NCBI GenBank assembly: GCA_018402635.1
Contig: JAGYIP010000009.1
Location: 229,593 to 293,592, forward strand
DNA: 64,000 nucleotides
From: Burkholderiaceae bacterium
GTDB taxonomy: Bacteria; Pseudomonadota; Gammaproteobacteria; Burkholderiales; Burkholderiaceae_A
Reading direction: 5' to 3'
In this document: positions 17,048 through 25,991 of the stretch, in pieces
Position numbering within the stretch: the first letter of the stretch is position 1
How the letters are laid out: every line of letters starts with the position of its first letter
Notes under the pieces: model-generated
Told to the model about the DNA's origin: nothing
The model's database searches: none
What the model saw: only the letters and a program-made list of their open reading frames with translations
Translations under genes and position numbers: made by a program

Positions 17048-17743
17048 TTGAATCTGGTCATCTTTGATCTTGACGGCACGTTAATTGAGACAGCAGGAGA
17101 AATTGGCCTGGCGGTGAACCGCACGCTTGAAGACTTCGAGCTCGCACCAGTCAGCGACTCCGACGTTCGTCGTTGGATTGGTCATGGAACGGGCTGGTTG
17201 ATGAAGCAGGCCTGGTCAGATAAGGGTCAAGACCCAGAAGCTGACAGCACCCAGTGGGATCGGGTTATGGAGCGTTTCGTTCATCACTATTTTGAAACAG
17301 CGGGCACGCAAAGCTACCCTTACCCGCATGTCATGGAAACCCTAGGCAGGCTTGGAGAGATGGGCGTTAAACGGGCGGTTCTTACAAACAAAGAAGGCCG
17401 CTTCACAGATCGTGTTCTTGCCGCTCATGGCCTTGATAGGACGCTTCTCGATGGAGTGGTTTCTGGCGATACCTTGCCCGTTAAAAAGCCAAACCCAGCT
17501 GGTATTCATCATCTGCTGAGTCAATTCAATGTTGAAATTCAAAACGCCTTGTTTGTTGGTGATTCAGAGACCGACATTAAGACTGCTAGGGCTGCCAAGC
17601 TGGCCTGCTGGGCCGTACCCTACGGGTACAACCATGGCAGGCCGGTTGCTGATGAAAACCCCGATCGCGTTGTAGAGGATGTTCGTCCGGTACTCGATTA
17701 CTTTTCCGCGCCGCAGACCATTTCGAGAGCGCAACAACACTAA
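17048..17743 (+). CDS. cbbZ: Phosphoglycolate phosphatase
   Basis: HAD-family hydrolase that removes 2-phosphoglycolate, the toxic product of RuBisCO oxygenation. Motif I is FDLDGTL right at the N-terminus, motif II VLTNKEG, and motif III/IV KPNPAGI...FVGDSETDIKTA. I prefer the TTG at 17048, which follows GGGAGAC and starts directly before VIFDLDGTL. An upstream ATG at 16958 would add 30 odd residues and run through the likely CbbR sites. It is 12 bp before fba, in a cbbZ-fba-cbbY operon. Confidence 0.9.
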   Translation: MNLVIFDLDGTLIETAGEIGLAVNRTLEDFELAPVSDSDVRRWIGHGTGWLMKQAWSDKGQDPEADSTQWDRVMERFVHHYFETAGTQSYPYPHVMETLGRLGEMGVKRAVLTNKEGRFTDRVLAAHGLDRTLLDGVVSGDTLPVKKPNPAGIHHLLSQFNVEIQNALFVGDSETDIKTARAAKLACWAVPYGYNHGRPVADENPDRVVEDVRPVLDYFSAPQTISRAQQH

Positions 17744-17755
17744 AAGGAAAGTCCC

Positions 17756-18820
17756 ATGGCACTTATTTCACTACGACAACTTCTTGACCACGCAGCCGAG
17801 CATGGCTACGGACTGCCTGCCTTTAACGTTAATAATATGGAGCAGATTCACGCCATCATGCAGGCTGCCCACGAGGTGGATAGCCCGGTGATTCTTCAGG
17901 CCTCCGCAGGAGCCCGAAAATATGCGGGCGAGCCCTTCCTTCGTCGCCTCGTTGAGGCCGCAATTGAGCAGTACCCTCATATTCCAGTTTGCATGCACCA
18001 AGACCATGGTGGGTCACCTGCTGTTTGTCAGGCCTCCATTCGAAGCGGCTTCTCAAGTGTCATGATGGACGGGTCATTGAAGGAAGACATGAAGACGCCT
18101 TCTGACTACGACTACAACGTCAATGTCACCAGTCGGGTCGTCGAGATGGCCCATTCCGTTGGCGTTTCTGTAGAAGGCGAGCTTGGCTGTCTGGGCTCGC
18201 TTGAAACGGGAACAGCCGGTGAAGAGGACGGCGTTGGGGCCGAAGGAGTACTCGATCATTCCCAGCTGTTAACCGACCCGGATGAGGCTGCCGATTTTGT
18301 TGCCAAGACTCAGGTCGATGCGCTTGCCATTGCCATTGGCACTAGCCACGGCGCCTACAAATTCAGCCGCCCACCAACAGGCGATATTCTTGCCATTGGA
18401 CGCATTAAAGAAATTCATGCACGCATACCCAATACTCATTTGGTAATGCACGGCTCCTCCAGCGTTCCCCAGGAATGGCTTGAAACCATTCGTAGTTACG
18501 GTGGCGATATTAAAGAGACCTATGGTGTACCTGTTGAGGAGATCGTTGAAGGCATCAAGCACGGTGTGCGCAAGGTAAACATCGATACCGATATTCGGCT
18601 TGCCATGACAGGCGCAATGCGCAAGCTCATGCATGCCACCCCCGAGGAGTTCGACCCAAGGGCGTTCTTCAAGGCGGCGACAGCCGCTGCAAAGGGCATC
18701 TGCAAGGCACGTTTTGAGGCCTTCGGGTCCGCAGGCAAGGCTTCGACGATACGCGTCATCCACATGGACACGATGGCAGGTCGTTATTTGAAAGGCGAGC
18801 TTAAGGCGGTCGTGCACTAG
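17756..18820 (+). CDS. fba: Fructose-bisphosphate aldolase class II
   Basis: Zinc-dependent aldolase for Calvin-cycle FBP and sedoheptulose-bisphosphate formation. The 354-residue length and motifs ([10 protein letters not shown] zinc region, [36 protein letters not shown]) identify the long CbbA-type class IIA/B enzyme found in autotrophic proteobacteria. A clear AAAAGGAAAG ribosome site precedes the ATG. It lies 12 bp after cbbZ and 7 bp before cbbY. Confidence 0.96.
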   Translation: MALISLRQLLDHAAEHGYGLPAFNVNNMEQIHAIMQAAHEVDSPVILQASAGARKYAGEPFLRRLVEAAIEQYPHIPVCMHQDHGGSPAVCQASIRSGFSSVMMDGSLKEDMKTPSDYDYNVNVTSRVVEMAHSVGVSVEGELGCLGSLETGTAGEEDGVGAEGVLDHSQLLTDPDEAADFVAKTQVDALAIAIGTSHGAYKFSRPPTGDILAIGRIKEIHARIPNTHLVMHGSSSVPQEWLETIRSYGGDIKETYGVPVEEIVEGIKHGVRKVNIDTDIRLAMTGAMRKLMHATPEEFDPRAFFKAATAAAKGICKARFEAFGSAGKASTIRVIHMDTMAGRYLKGELKAVVH

Positions 18821-18827
18821 GGCGGTC

Positions 18828-19514
18828 ATGCTCCTCAACAATGCCCTTCCAAAGGCAGTCTTGTTTGATGTTGATGGAACCCTGGCCGAGACCGAGCAAG
18901 ATGGCCACCTGGTGGCCTTCAATCGTGTCTTTCAGTCGCTTGACATTCCTTGGGTCTGGACCGATGAAGACTACCAATGGCTGCTTAAGACCACGGGTGG
19001 CCTTGAGCGCATGCGGGTCTATGCCGAGCACTGCGGTCAGTTGCAGTTCTTAGAGGGCAAGGGCGCTGAGCGCCTGCAAGACGCCCACAGGCTGAAGAAC
19101 AAGGTATACGCAGAGCTCGTCGAGCAAGGAGCTGTCAAGCCCCGGCCTGGGGTGGTGGCGTTTATTCAGAATTTCTTGCAGCAGGGGGTGGCCTGGGCGG
19201 TTGTAACAACAACAAGCCGCGCCAATTTCGAGGCGCTCTATGCAGCCTGCCTCAAACCGTCAGGTCTTCCGCCGCCTAGGCTTGCAATCTGCGGGGAGGA
19301 CGTCGAACGCAAGAAGCCCGACCCGCAAGCTTATCTGCAGGCCCTGCATGGTCTCGGGCTTCACCCCTCGGATTGCCTAGCCGTTGAAGATGCTCCCAAC
19401 GGGCTTAAGGCCGCGCGAGCTGCGGGTATTGCCTGCCTTGTGGTTCGCTCGGTCTATTTTCAAGCGGGCCCTTGGGATGGTGCCTATGCAGTGCGCGACA
19501 GTTTTCTAAGTTAA
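18828..19514 (+). CDS. cbbY: CbbY-type HAD sugar phosphatase
   Basis: HAD hydrolase of 228 residues. Characterised CbbY proteins dephosphorylate xylulose-1,5-bisphosphate, a misfire inhibitor of RuBisCO. Motif I is FDVDGTLAETEQDGH (the ETE-DGH pattern is typical of CbbY), motif II VVTTTS, and motifs III/IV KKPDPQAYL and VEDAPNGLKAA. It complements CbbQ/CbbO, which release the inhibitor that CbbY then destroys. It is the last gene of the cbbZ-fba-cbbY operon and converges on the minus-strand DUF3422 gene 6 bp away. Confidence 0.92.
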   Translation: MLLNNALPKAVLFDVDGTLAETEQDGHLVAFNRVFQSLDIPWVWTDEDYQWLLKTTGGLERMRVYAEHCGQLQFLEGKGAERLQDAHRLKNKVYAELVEQGAVKPRPGVVAFIQNFLQQGVAWAVVTTTSRANFEALYAACLKPSGLPPPRLAICGEDVERKKPDPQAYLQALHGLGLHPSDCLAVEDAPNGLKAARAAGIACLVVRSVYFQAGPWDGAYAVRDSFLS

Positions 19515-19520
19515 CCTGGC

Positions 19521-20879
19521 TTAGTCGACTGAAAAACGTTTGCGCGCCTGCCGAAGCGCAAGCAGCAGGGCGATGGCGATGATGGGTACAGCCACTGCGG
19601 TGATCAGGTCGATGGGCACCGCGACGCCCATTTCCCTTGCACCCTTTGCAAGGTATTGAATAATCCCAACGCTGTAATAGGTGAGAACAACCAGCGAGAG
19701 TCCTTCAACGGTCTGTTGGAGCTTTAATTGCATTTGCGCCCGGCGGTTCATGCTTGCTAACAAGGCCTGATTCTGACGTTCCGTCATGAACTCAATGCGA
19801 GTTCGTAGAATCTGCGTCATGCGCGAGACACGGTCTGAGAGCTCCCGCAGCCGTCGCTGTGTCCATCGGCAGGTACGCATCGCGGGCTCGAATCGACGGT
19901 CCATGAACTCAGAGAGGGTCTGAACGCCGGTGATAGGGGTTTCCTTGAGCTCAGTCAGAGCCCGGCGTACAAGCTCGGAGTAGGCCTCACTTGCCGTAAA
20001 TCGAAGCCCATGCATGGAGATCCAGTCCTCTACCTTTGAGGCGAGGCTTGACAGGCCGTTAAGCAGCTGCTCATGAGGGGTTGCCTCGTTCTCAGGCTGT
20101 GAGGCCTGGTGCTGGGCCATTTCATTGGCCCAGTGAGAGAGCTCGTTCTCGGCGCGCTTCAGAGGCTCTGACAAGCTCTTTGCATGGGGCAAGGAAAGCA
20201 TCGACATCATTCGGTAGGTGTCCGTGTCAATAAGCCGTTGGGCAACACGACCGGCCTGGCGGGAGCCAATACCCTGATGCTGCACGAGTAGACGAACAAA
20301 GCCGCCTGAGTCGAGCTGAAGGTCTGTCCAGACCTGCGCATTGAGTGATCCAAGAATGCTTGAGCCAATCAGCGTGTTGCCAGAAAAAAGAGGGGAGAGG
20401 GCTGCAGCATCTTCGACTCGAGGGCCTGGGCGAATGACTAAGTCGGTGGCAGCAATTCGATTCTGAAAGCCGTTCTTAGGAATTGGGTGGCCTAAGTTAT
20501 TAAGCAGGAGCTGGAAATCTTGGAGTAATAACTGTCTGCTTGTCGACCAGTCGTGGTTATGGTCTTTCGTACTGGCCTGACAAAAGAGGCAAAGCGTTGA
20601 AAACTCCCCATGCAGTTCCCAGCGCAGCAACAAGCGGGCGGGGGGCTCGGCCATTTGAATGAGCTTATAGCCCGGGCTGCTCGCGAGTCGTGAGGCCTCG
20701 GGGGTACTGGCCATAAGCTGATTAATCCAGTGAACCTGCATCTCGCGTTCCTCTTGGCCTGAGACAAGGAAGGCCTGACTGCAGACGCGCTCCTCTGGCC
20801 ACAAGGCAATGGGCGGCCGCGCATGCAGCTCGTGGTGGAGGCTCGAGCGCTGGGAATAATCTTGAACGAGTTGATGCAT
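19521..20879 (-). CDS. DUF3422 membrane protein
   Basis: A 452-residue protein of the DUF3422 family, whose N-terminal signature YHELHARPPIALWPEERV is present near residue 17. The C-terminal part has two hydrophobic segments, VVLTYYSVGIIQYLAKG and LITAVAVPIIAIALLLAL, separated by a short loop. A long helical region (ELSDRVSRMTQILRTRIEF) precedes them. No function is established for the family. It lies 42 bp after the thioredoxin-fold gene on the same strand, so the two may be co-transcribed. Confidence 0.85.
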   Translation of the reverse strand: MHQLVQDYSQRSSLHHELHARPPIALWPEERVCSQAFLVSGQEEREMQVHWINQLMASTPEASRLASSPGYKLIQMAEPPARLLLRWELHGEFSTLCLFCQASTKDHNHDWSTSRQLLLQDFQLLLNNLGHPIPKNGFQNRIAATDLVIRPGPRVEDAAALSPLFSGNTLIGSSILGSLNAQVWTDLQLDSGGFVRLLVQHQGIGSRQAGRVAQRLIDTDTYRMMSMLSLPHAKSLSEPLKRAENELSHWANEMAQHQASQPENEATPHEQLLNGLSSLASKVEDWISMHGLRFTASEAYSELVRRALTELKETPITGVQTLSEFMDRRFEPAMRTCRWTQRRLRELSDRVSRMTQILRTRIEFMTERQNQALLASMNRRAQMQLKLQQTVEGLSLVVLTYYSVGIIQYLAKGAREMGVAVPIDLITAVAVPIIAIALLLALRQARKRFSVD

Positions 20880-20921
20880 ACGCCTCCTTCAGGCATTAAG
20901 AATGGCTTGGGAAGTGAAGAC

Positions 20922-21368
20922 TTATTGGGCCTTTGCCCAATACTTAACCGCCTCGGTAATTTGCTCTTCGAGGTAGGCGCCATAGAAATCTGCCGAGCTG
21001 TAGCCAATGAGCGGTGGGCCTAGAGGTATGAGCTGACGATTGACCGCTGTAACGGTAGGTACAACGCGAATCTTGTGGGCCTTTGCCCAGGCAAGAGGCG
21101 ATAGGTTTGATGGCAGCCTGAGCCCTCCTGAGTGCTGGTCGCTCGCAGTGACGACAGGGGTTGAGTCGTTAATGTCAAACTCAACGATGGCAATTTTCGG
21201 CATGCCACTGGCCCTCAAGCGCGGAAGGAGCTGGTCGTTTGACACGAGCCCACACCAAGGGCAGTACCTTGAGCTTGCGAAAACCAAGAGCCCCTTCAGA
21301 CGGCCTTCTTGAAGCTGACTGAAGATCGCTGAAAGTTGATTGGGTTGGACGAATAGTTGGGTGGTCAT
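20922..21368 (-). CDS. Thioredoxin-fold protein, possibly Sox-linked
   Basis: A 148-residue thioredoxin-like protein with a CPWC active site (C36-C39 in SSRYCPWCGLV). The cis-Pro region may be VVPTVTAV. No signal peptide is visible, in contrast to periplasmic SoxW/SoxS thioredoxins, so it would act in the cytosol unless the start is misassigned. It diverges from the ArsR-type gene next to the sox cluster, which suggests a redox role tied to sulfur oxidation. A family name cannot be fixed from sequence alone. Confidence 0.7.
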   Translation of the reverse strand: MTTQLFVQPNQLSAIFSQLQEGRLKGLLVFASSRYCPWCGLVSNDQLLPRLRASGMPKIAIVEFDINDSTPVVTASDQHSGGLRLPSNLSPLAWAKAHKIRVVPTVTAVNRQLIPLGPPLIGYSSADFYGAYLEEQITEAVKYWAKAQ

Positions 21369-21426
21369 GGTTCATGCCGGCCTGTTAAAAAAAGCCCTTG
21401 CTTGTGCAGTGCATCACAAGATCCTG

Positions 21427-21455
21427 TTGACTATATGCGATTTAAGGCATATTTT
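21427..21455 (+). promoter_or_regulatory. ArsR-type gene promoter with built-in operator
   Basis: A sigma-70-like promoter, TTGACT (21427-21432), 17-bp spacer, TATTTT (21450-21455), lies just before the regulator gene. The spacer and -10 contain a perfect inverted repeat, ATATGC-N8-GCATAT (21433-21452). ArsR-family repressors bind such dyads over their own promoters, so autorepression is likely. No second copy of the dyad was found before soxC. Confidence 0.6.
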
Positions 21456-21463
21456 CCTAACTC

Positions 21464-21886
21464 ATGTCGAAAGCGCTTTCTACCAACCGCATGGATGAAC
21501 AAATGTCAGAGGCAAACTGCAGTACGTCTTCCGCCACCCAGGCCTCCCATCAGCCTTGGGTAAGTTCAGACCAGGCCGAAGTTCATTTTATTCTAGAGCG
21601 AGCCTCTCGCTTCTTTTCGTTGCTTGCCGAGCCTGCACGTCTGCGCATCCTTCAGGCGGTCTGCGACAAGGAGTGTTCTGTTCAGGAAATTGTCGGGCAG
21701 ACAAGTCTGCCTCAGCCCAATGTCTCGCGGCATCTTAGTCTTTTATTCAATGCAGGCGTTTTATCGCGTCGACGCGAGGGTACCTTTGTTTTCTACAAGG
21801 TCGCAGATCCATTGGTGACCCAGTTGTGTCGTACGGTCTGCGTGCATCTGGCAACGTCTGCGCTTGCCGAGCCACCGGTCGTCTAG
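21464..21886 (+). CDS. ArsR-family regulator, likely sox repressor
   Basis: A 140-residue winged-helix protein: FSLLAEPARLRILQAV, recognition helix LPQPNVSRHLSLLFNAGVLSR, and wing RREGTFVFYKV. Cysteines at 67 and 71 (ahead of the recognition helix) and 122 and 126 (C-terminal helix) could form intersubunit or intrasubunit persulfide/disulfide links. That is how SqrR/BigR/SoxR-type sulfide sensors work. The gene lies upstream of soxC and diverges from a thioredoxin-fold gene. Assignment as a sox repressor rests on context and the cysteines. Confidence 0.8.
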   Translation: MSKALSTNRMDEQMSEANCSTSSATQASHQPWVSSDQAEVHFILERASRFFSLLAEPARLRILQAVCDKECSVQEIVGQTSLPQPNVSRHLSLLFNAGVLSRRREGTFVFYKVADPLVTQLCRTVCVHLATSALAEPPVV

Positions 21887-22039
21887 CCGGGGTGGTGCGC
21901 GTATTTGTTTTTGTAGGGTGAGTACAGGTTTTTCGTGGTTTTGAAGTTGCAGTTGTTGTAAGCCATTTTAAGCCGTGCCCTCTAATTGAAGGCAGGCATT
22001 AAAGGGACCAAAAAAATTACGTGTTTTGGGGAGAAAAAC

Positions 22040-23383
22040 TTGAGTAAAACCATTTCGATGTCGGGGCGAATCACAAAGGCGCCCGAAAATTTTCTTGTTA
22101 AGGAGGATGTGAAATCCCCCGAGACGATGCGGCGAAAGTTCTTGGCGGCAACGGCCGCGGGTGCAGGGCTTGGACTTGCTGCTGCAGCCAAGGCTGCTTC
22201 AAACCCTGTTTCTGGTCAGGGTGACCCCAATATTCTTGAGCTTCCCATGCATACAACGGGTCTTGGTATGCCGGTTGCCGCAACGGGCTACGGCGCGCCT
22301 TCGCAGTTCGAAAATGGCCTGCAGCGTCGTGAAAGTCCGGGTTTAACCCGGGTATCTGCGGCCTCTGTAGCGTTTACCCCCCTACAAGGTACATTCGGAA
22401 TCATCACCCCAAGTGGCCTGCACTTCGAGCGTCACCACCAGGGCTGGTGGGACATCGACCCCTCCAAGCATCGCCTCATGATTAACGGCATGGTCAAGAC
22501 CCCCAAGGTCTACACCATGGATGACATCATGCGGCTGCCCTCGGTCTCGCGCATTCATTTCATCGAGTGCGGTGCGAACACCGCCATGGAGTGGGGCAAT
22601 GTCGCGGTGCCAACAGTGCAGTACACCCACGGCATGGTCTCTTGTTCCGAGTTTACCGGCGTTCCCTTGTCCGTCCTGCTTGAGCATGCGGGCTATGACA
22701 AGAAGAAGGGCAAGTACATTCTTGCAGAAGGAGCCGACGGCTCTGGCATGACCCGCACCATTCCTCTTGATAGGGCCCTTGACGATGTCATTGTTGCCTA
22801 TGGCATGAATGGTGAGATGCTCCGGCCAGAGAATGGCTACCCCCTTAGGCTGGTCGTTCCGGGTATTCAGGGAGTGTCATGGATTAAGTGGCTGCGTCGT
22901 ATTGAGGTGGGCGATATGAAATGGGCTACGAAAGACGAGGCCATTCACTATGTTGACCTTATGCCCGACGGTACTCATCGTCAGTACAGCGGCATGCAAG
23001 AGGCCAAGTCGGTCATCACCTCGCCCTCAGGCGGTCAGATATTGCTCGACAAGGGTTTTCACAATATTTCAGGTCTTGCCTGGTCGGGTCGCGGCAAAAT
23101 TAAACGTGTCGATGTCTCCGTTGACGGTGGAAAGAACTGGCGTACCGCACGGCTTGAAGGCCCCATTCTGTCGAAGGCCTTCACGCGCTTTAATATCGAC
23201 TGGTCGTGGAACGGCAAGAATGCCTTCCTGCAGTCACGTTGCATTGACGACACGGGCTATGTGCAGCCCACGGTTCATCAACTGCGTGAGGTTCGGGGTA
23301 CACGTTCCATTTATCACAACAACATGATTCAGACCTGGCGTATTGCCGAGTCGGGGGAGGTTAGCAATGTCCAAGTGGGTTAA
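22040..23383 (+). CDS. soxC: Sulfane dehydrogenase molybdopterin subunit SoxC
   Basis: Catalytic subunit of SoxCD, which oxidises the sulfane sulfur carried on SoxY. A Tat signal (MRRKFLAATAAGAGLGL) precedes the sulfite-oxidase-fold molybdopterin domain. That domain has FIECGANTAMEW (Cys ligand of Mo) and a C-terminal dimerisation domain (VDGGKNWRTA). I prefer the TTG at 22040, because GGGGAG lies just upstream and no better-placed ATG exists. The open frame begins at a TTG at 21986 without a ribosome site. Its stop overlaps soxD by 17 bp. Presence of SoxCD implies full thiosulfate oxidation to sulfate without sulfur globules. Confidence 0.93.
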   Translation: MSKTISMSGRITKAPENFLVKEDVKSPETMRRKFLAATAAGAGLGLAAAAKAASNPVSGQGDPNILELPMHTTGLGMPVAATGYGAPSQFENGLQRRESPGLTRVSAASVAFTPLQGTFGIITPSGLHFERHHQGWWDIDPSKHRLMINGMVKTPKVYTMDDIMRLPSVSRIHFIECGANTAMEWGNVAVPTVQYTHGMVSCSEFTGVPLSVLLEHAGYDKKKGKYILAEGADGSGMTRTIPLDRALDDVIVAYGMNGEMLRPENGYPLRLVVPGIQGVSWIKWLRRIEVGDMKWATKDEAIHYVDLMPDGTHRQYSGMQEAKSVITSPSGGQILLDKGFHNISGLAWSGRGKIKRVDVSVDGGKNWRTARLEGPILSKAFTRFNIDWSWNGKNAFLQSRCIDDTGYVQPTVHQLREVRGTRSIYHNNMIQTWRIAESGEVSNVQVG

Positions 23384-24104
23384 TACAGTTGTAGCGGGTC
23401 TCGCTCTTGCAGTGGTTGGGTCATCCGTGGTGGCCTTCGAGGGGGTTGGTCGTAAGGCAACCCCCGACGAGGTTAAGGCCTGGGACATCGACGTTCGGCC
23501 CGACTTCAAAGGGCTGCCAAAGGGTTCTGGCTCGGTTGCCAAAGGCATGGAAGTCTGGGAAGCGAAGTGCGCGTCCTGCCACGGGGTGTTTGGCGAGAGC
23601 ACCGATGTCTTCACACCCATTGCTGGAGGTACCTCCAAAGAGGACATGAAGACAGGCCGAGTTGCAAACCTTGCGCGTGAAGACTTCCCTCAGCGCACAA
23701 CCATGATGAAGGTGGCAACCGTATCAACCTTGTGGGATTACATCAACAGGGCCATGCCATGGACCAATCCCAAGACCCTAACGGTCGAGGAAGTCTATGC
23801 AAGCGTTGCCTATATTCTGAATCTGGCAGATATGGTTCCCGAAGACTTCGTGCTGTCCGACAAGAACATTGCCGAGGTTCAGGCCAAACTGCCCAATCGC
23901 AACGGCATGACAACAGATCACGGTTTGTGGGACCTCAAGGGTAAACCTGATGTTAAGAATGTGGCTTGTATGAAAGACTGCAAGCCAGAGGTGAAGGTCA
24001 CCTCATTCTTGCCTGGGTCAGCTGTTGATAGTCACGGAAATCTCGTCGAGCAGAACCGTCCTATCGGTCCAGCTCGGGGTTTGGATACAAATAAAAAGCA
24101 GTAG
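23367..24104 (+). CDS. soxD: Sulfane dehydrogenase cytochrome subunit SoxD
   Basis: c-type cytochrome partner of SoxC, 245 residues. It has an N-terminal signal peptide (hydrophobic 6-23) and one haem motif CASCHG (C68-H72). The likely axial Met is in INRAMPW. Only one CxxCH is seen, whereas Paracoccus SoxD carries two haems, so this is a short mono-haem version. The ATG at 23367 follows GGGGGAGG and lies inside soxC, implying coupled translation. Confidence 0.92.
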   Translation: MSKWVNTVVAGLALAVVGSSVVAFEGVGRKATPDEVKAWDIDVRPDFKGLPKGSGSVAKGMEVWEAKCASCHGVFGESTDVFTPIAGGTSKEDMKTGRVANLAREDFPQRTTMMKVATVSTLWDYINRAMPWTNPKTLTVEEVYASVAYILNLADMVPEDFVLSDKNIAEVQAKLPNRNGMTTDHGLWDLKGKPDVKNVACMKDCKPEVKVTSFLPGSAVDSHGNLVEQNRPIGPARGLDTNKKQ

Positions 24105-24117
24105 TTCTCCTCTTATT

Positions 24118-24167
24118 GTCTTCGAGAGGTGGGTTATCGAAGACGTCATGCAGGTCACCCACATCTC
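24118..24167 (+). other. Alternative hairpins between soxD and soxY
   Basis: Two mutually exclusive stems can form. GTCTTCGA (24118-24125) pairs with TCGAAGAC (24137-24144) over an 11-nt loop. Alternatively GAGGTGGGT, which occupies that loop (24126-24134), pairs with ACCCACATCTC (24157-24167, two bulged bases). The second stem ends just before the AAAGGAG ribosome site of soxY. This could be a processing or switching element, but no folding calculation was done. Confidence 0.35.
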
Positions 24168-24185
24168 ATTTGAAAGGAGCTTTAA

Positions 24186-24653
24186 ATGAAAGTAGAACGC
24201 AGAGACGTATTGAAAGTTGGTGGCGGCGCAGCTGTTTACTCAGCGCTTGCCTCCATGGGGTTTTTTGCTGCTAACCCAGCCATGGCCTCGTGGAACAAGG
24301 ACTGGTTTGCAACCAAGTCAATTGCTGACACCCTGAATGCAATGGGTGTGGGTTCTACGGCTGAATCGTCAGAAATCAACATCACCTCGCCCGATATCGC
24401 CGAGAACGGTGCTGTTGTTCCCGTGGGCGTTGCAAGCAACCTTCCACAGACCCAGATGGTTGCCGTCATGGTCGAGAAGAACCCAGCCATGATGGCCGGC
24501 TTCTTTGAGTTCACAGACAATGCGGTGCCCGACGTATCCATGCGTGTGAAGATGGGCCAGAGCTCCGATGTCTACGCTCTTGTGAAGGCCGATGGCAAGT
24601 TCTACATGGCCAAGAAAGAAATCAAGGTCACCCTGGGTGGTTGCGGCGGCTAA
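24186..24653 (+). CDS. soxY: Sulfur carrier protein SoxY
   Basis: Periplasmic carrier to which sulfur intermediates are bound covalently during thiosulfate oxidation. The 155-residue precursor has a Tat signal (RRDVLKVGGGAAV) ending near AMA-SW. It terminates in the invariant swinging arm GGCGG with the carrier C153. It follows a hairpin-bearing spacer with an AAAGGAG ribosome site and precedes soxZ, its structural partner. Confidence 0.96.
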   Translation: MKVERRDVLKVGGGAAVYSALASMGFFAANPAMASWNKDWFATKSIADTLNAMGVGSTAESSEINITSPDIAENGAVVPVGVASNLPQTQMVAVMVEKNPAMMAGFFEFTDNAVPDVSMRVKMGQSSDVYALVKADGKFYMAKKEIKVTLGGCGG

Positions 24654-24720
24654 TTCTTTTCTAATTCAGCTAACGCCTTAGAAGGTATTTTTTCGATTCA
24701 AGATTGAAAGGAGTTTCACC

Positions 24721-25032
24721 ATGGCACGTCCAATGAGAATTCGGGCCCGTATGGCAGGCGACATTGCAGATGTTCGCGTTCTAATGGCCCACGAAATGGA
24801 AACCGGAACCCGTAAGGGGTCTGACGGCAAGGCAATTCCTGCCTGGTTTATTAGCGAGATTACAACGCAGCACAACGGCAAAACCGTCATGACTGCTCAG
24901 TGGGGGCCGGCTGTTTCAAAGAACCCTTATATGCAGTTCAAGGTAAAGGGGGCGAAGGCAGGCGACAAGGTTTCCGTGACCTGGAAGGACAACAAGGGCG
25001 AGACGCGAACCGATGAGGCCGCAATTGCCTAG
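24721..25032 (+). CDS. soxZ: Sulfur carrier partner SoxZ
   Basis: 103-residue immunoglobulin-fold subunit that forms the SoxYZ heterodimer. It begins MRIRARMAGDIADVRVLMAHEMETGTRK in outline (positions 6-33) and ends in a strand motif KVSVTWKDNKGE. As usual it has no signal peptide and is exported together with SoxY through the Tat pathway. A GAAAGGAG ribosome site precedes the ATG. The 67-bp gap to soxY is unusually long for this pair. Confidence 0.96.
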   Translation: MARPMRIRARMAGDIADVRVLMAHEMETGTRKGSDGKAIPAWFISEITTQHNGKTVMTAQWGPAVSKNPYMQFKVKGAKAGDKVSVTWKDNKGETRTDEAAIA

Positions 25033-25159
25033 TAGCTATGCATGCAAGGGGGCGGGTCAACTTGTCTGCTCCCCTTCTTGCTGTAGTTACCGCCCTGGTT
25101 TATTGCAGGGGCATAGTTCGAAGTAATTAAGACCACAGGTTTTAAAAAAGGGGACAGAC

Positions 25160-25975
25160 ATGAACAAACAAACATTGCGTACCGGATTTTTATCCGCGTT
25201 TTTTGCTCTGGGCTTCGCTATGCATTCAGCGCACGCCCTGGAGACAAAAACAGAAACAGAGAAAGGCATCGACCGCTACCGCGAGCTTATCGCTGACGGT
25301 AACCCAGCCGACCTTTATGAAATGGAAGGCGAGGAGATCTGGAAGAAGCCTGCAGGGCCAAAGAATGCTTCACTTGAAAAATGTGACCTCGGTCTTGGGC
25401 CTGGAGTTGTAAAGGGGGCCTACGTGTCCCTTCCACGTTATTTTTCAGATGCTGGAAAGGTCATGGACCTTGAGATGCGTCTGGGGCATTGCATGAAAAC
25501 TGTGCAAGGCATTGACGTGAAAGACACCAAGTACAACAAAGACGACCACAAGAAAATCATCGCCTTGGCTACCTACGTTGCCGCTCAGTCCAAAGGTATG
25601 CCAGTGGCAGTGCCCCAAGGGCACGCTGAAGAGAAACGTCTTTACGAAGTAGGTAAGCGAGTTTTCTTTTACCGTGCCGGTCCATACGACTTTGCCTGTG
25701 CAACCTGCCATGCTGCCGATAACACCCGTATTCGTCTTCAAGGGCTTCCCAATCTTACTGCCAACGAACCCGCAGGCAAGGCCTTTACCTCTTGGCCTGC
25801 TTACCGGGTGGGTAACGGACAGCTCTGGCCCATGCAAAAACGCTTGAATGACTGCTACAGGCAACAGCGTTTCCCCGAGCCCGTCTACGGGTCTGAGGCC
25901 ACCGTGGCTTTGTCGGTCTACATGGGTGTTAACGGCAAGGGTGTTGCTTCGCTTGCACCAACAATTAAGCGCTAA
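25160..25975 (+). CDS. soxA: L-cysteine S-thiosulfotransferase haem subunit SoxA
   Basis: SoxAX loads thiosulfate onto SoxY. The 271-residue precursor has a Sec signal peptide cleaved near SAHA-LE. Mature features are C75/C111 (remnant of the lost first haem, now a disulfide pair), haem motif CATCH (C180-H184), and the active-site Cys232 in LNDCYRQQRFPEP that becomes a persulfide haem ligand. This is the single-haem form of SoxA. It precedes soxX by 16 bp. Confidence 0.95.
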   Translation: MNKQTLRTGFLSAFFALGFAMHSAHALETKTETEKGIDRYRELIADGNPADLYEMEGEEIWKKPAGPKNASLEKCDLGLGPGVVKGAYVSLPRYFSDAGKVMDLEMRLGHCMKTVQGIDVKDTKYNKDDHKKIIALATYVAAQSKGMPVAVPQGHAEEKRLYEVGKRVFFYRAGPYDFACATCHAADNTRIRLQGLPNLTANEPAGKAFTSWPAYRVGNGQLWPMQKRLNDCYRQQRFPEPVYGSEATVALSVYMGVNGKGVASLAPTIKR

Positions 25976-25991
25976 TTAGGGGGATACGCAA

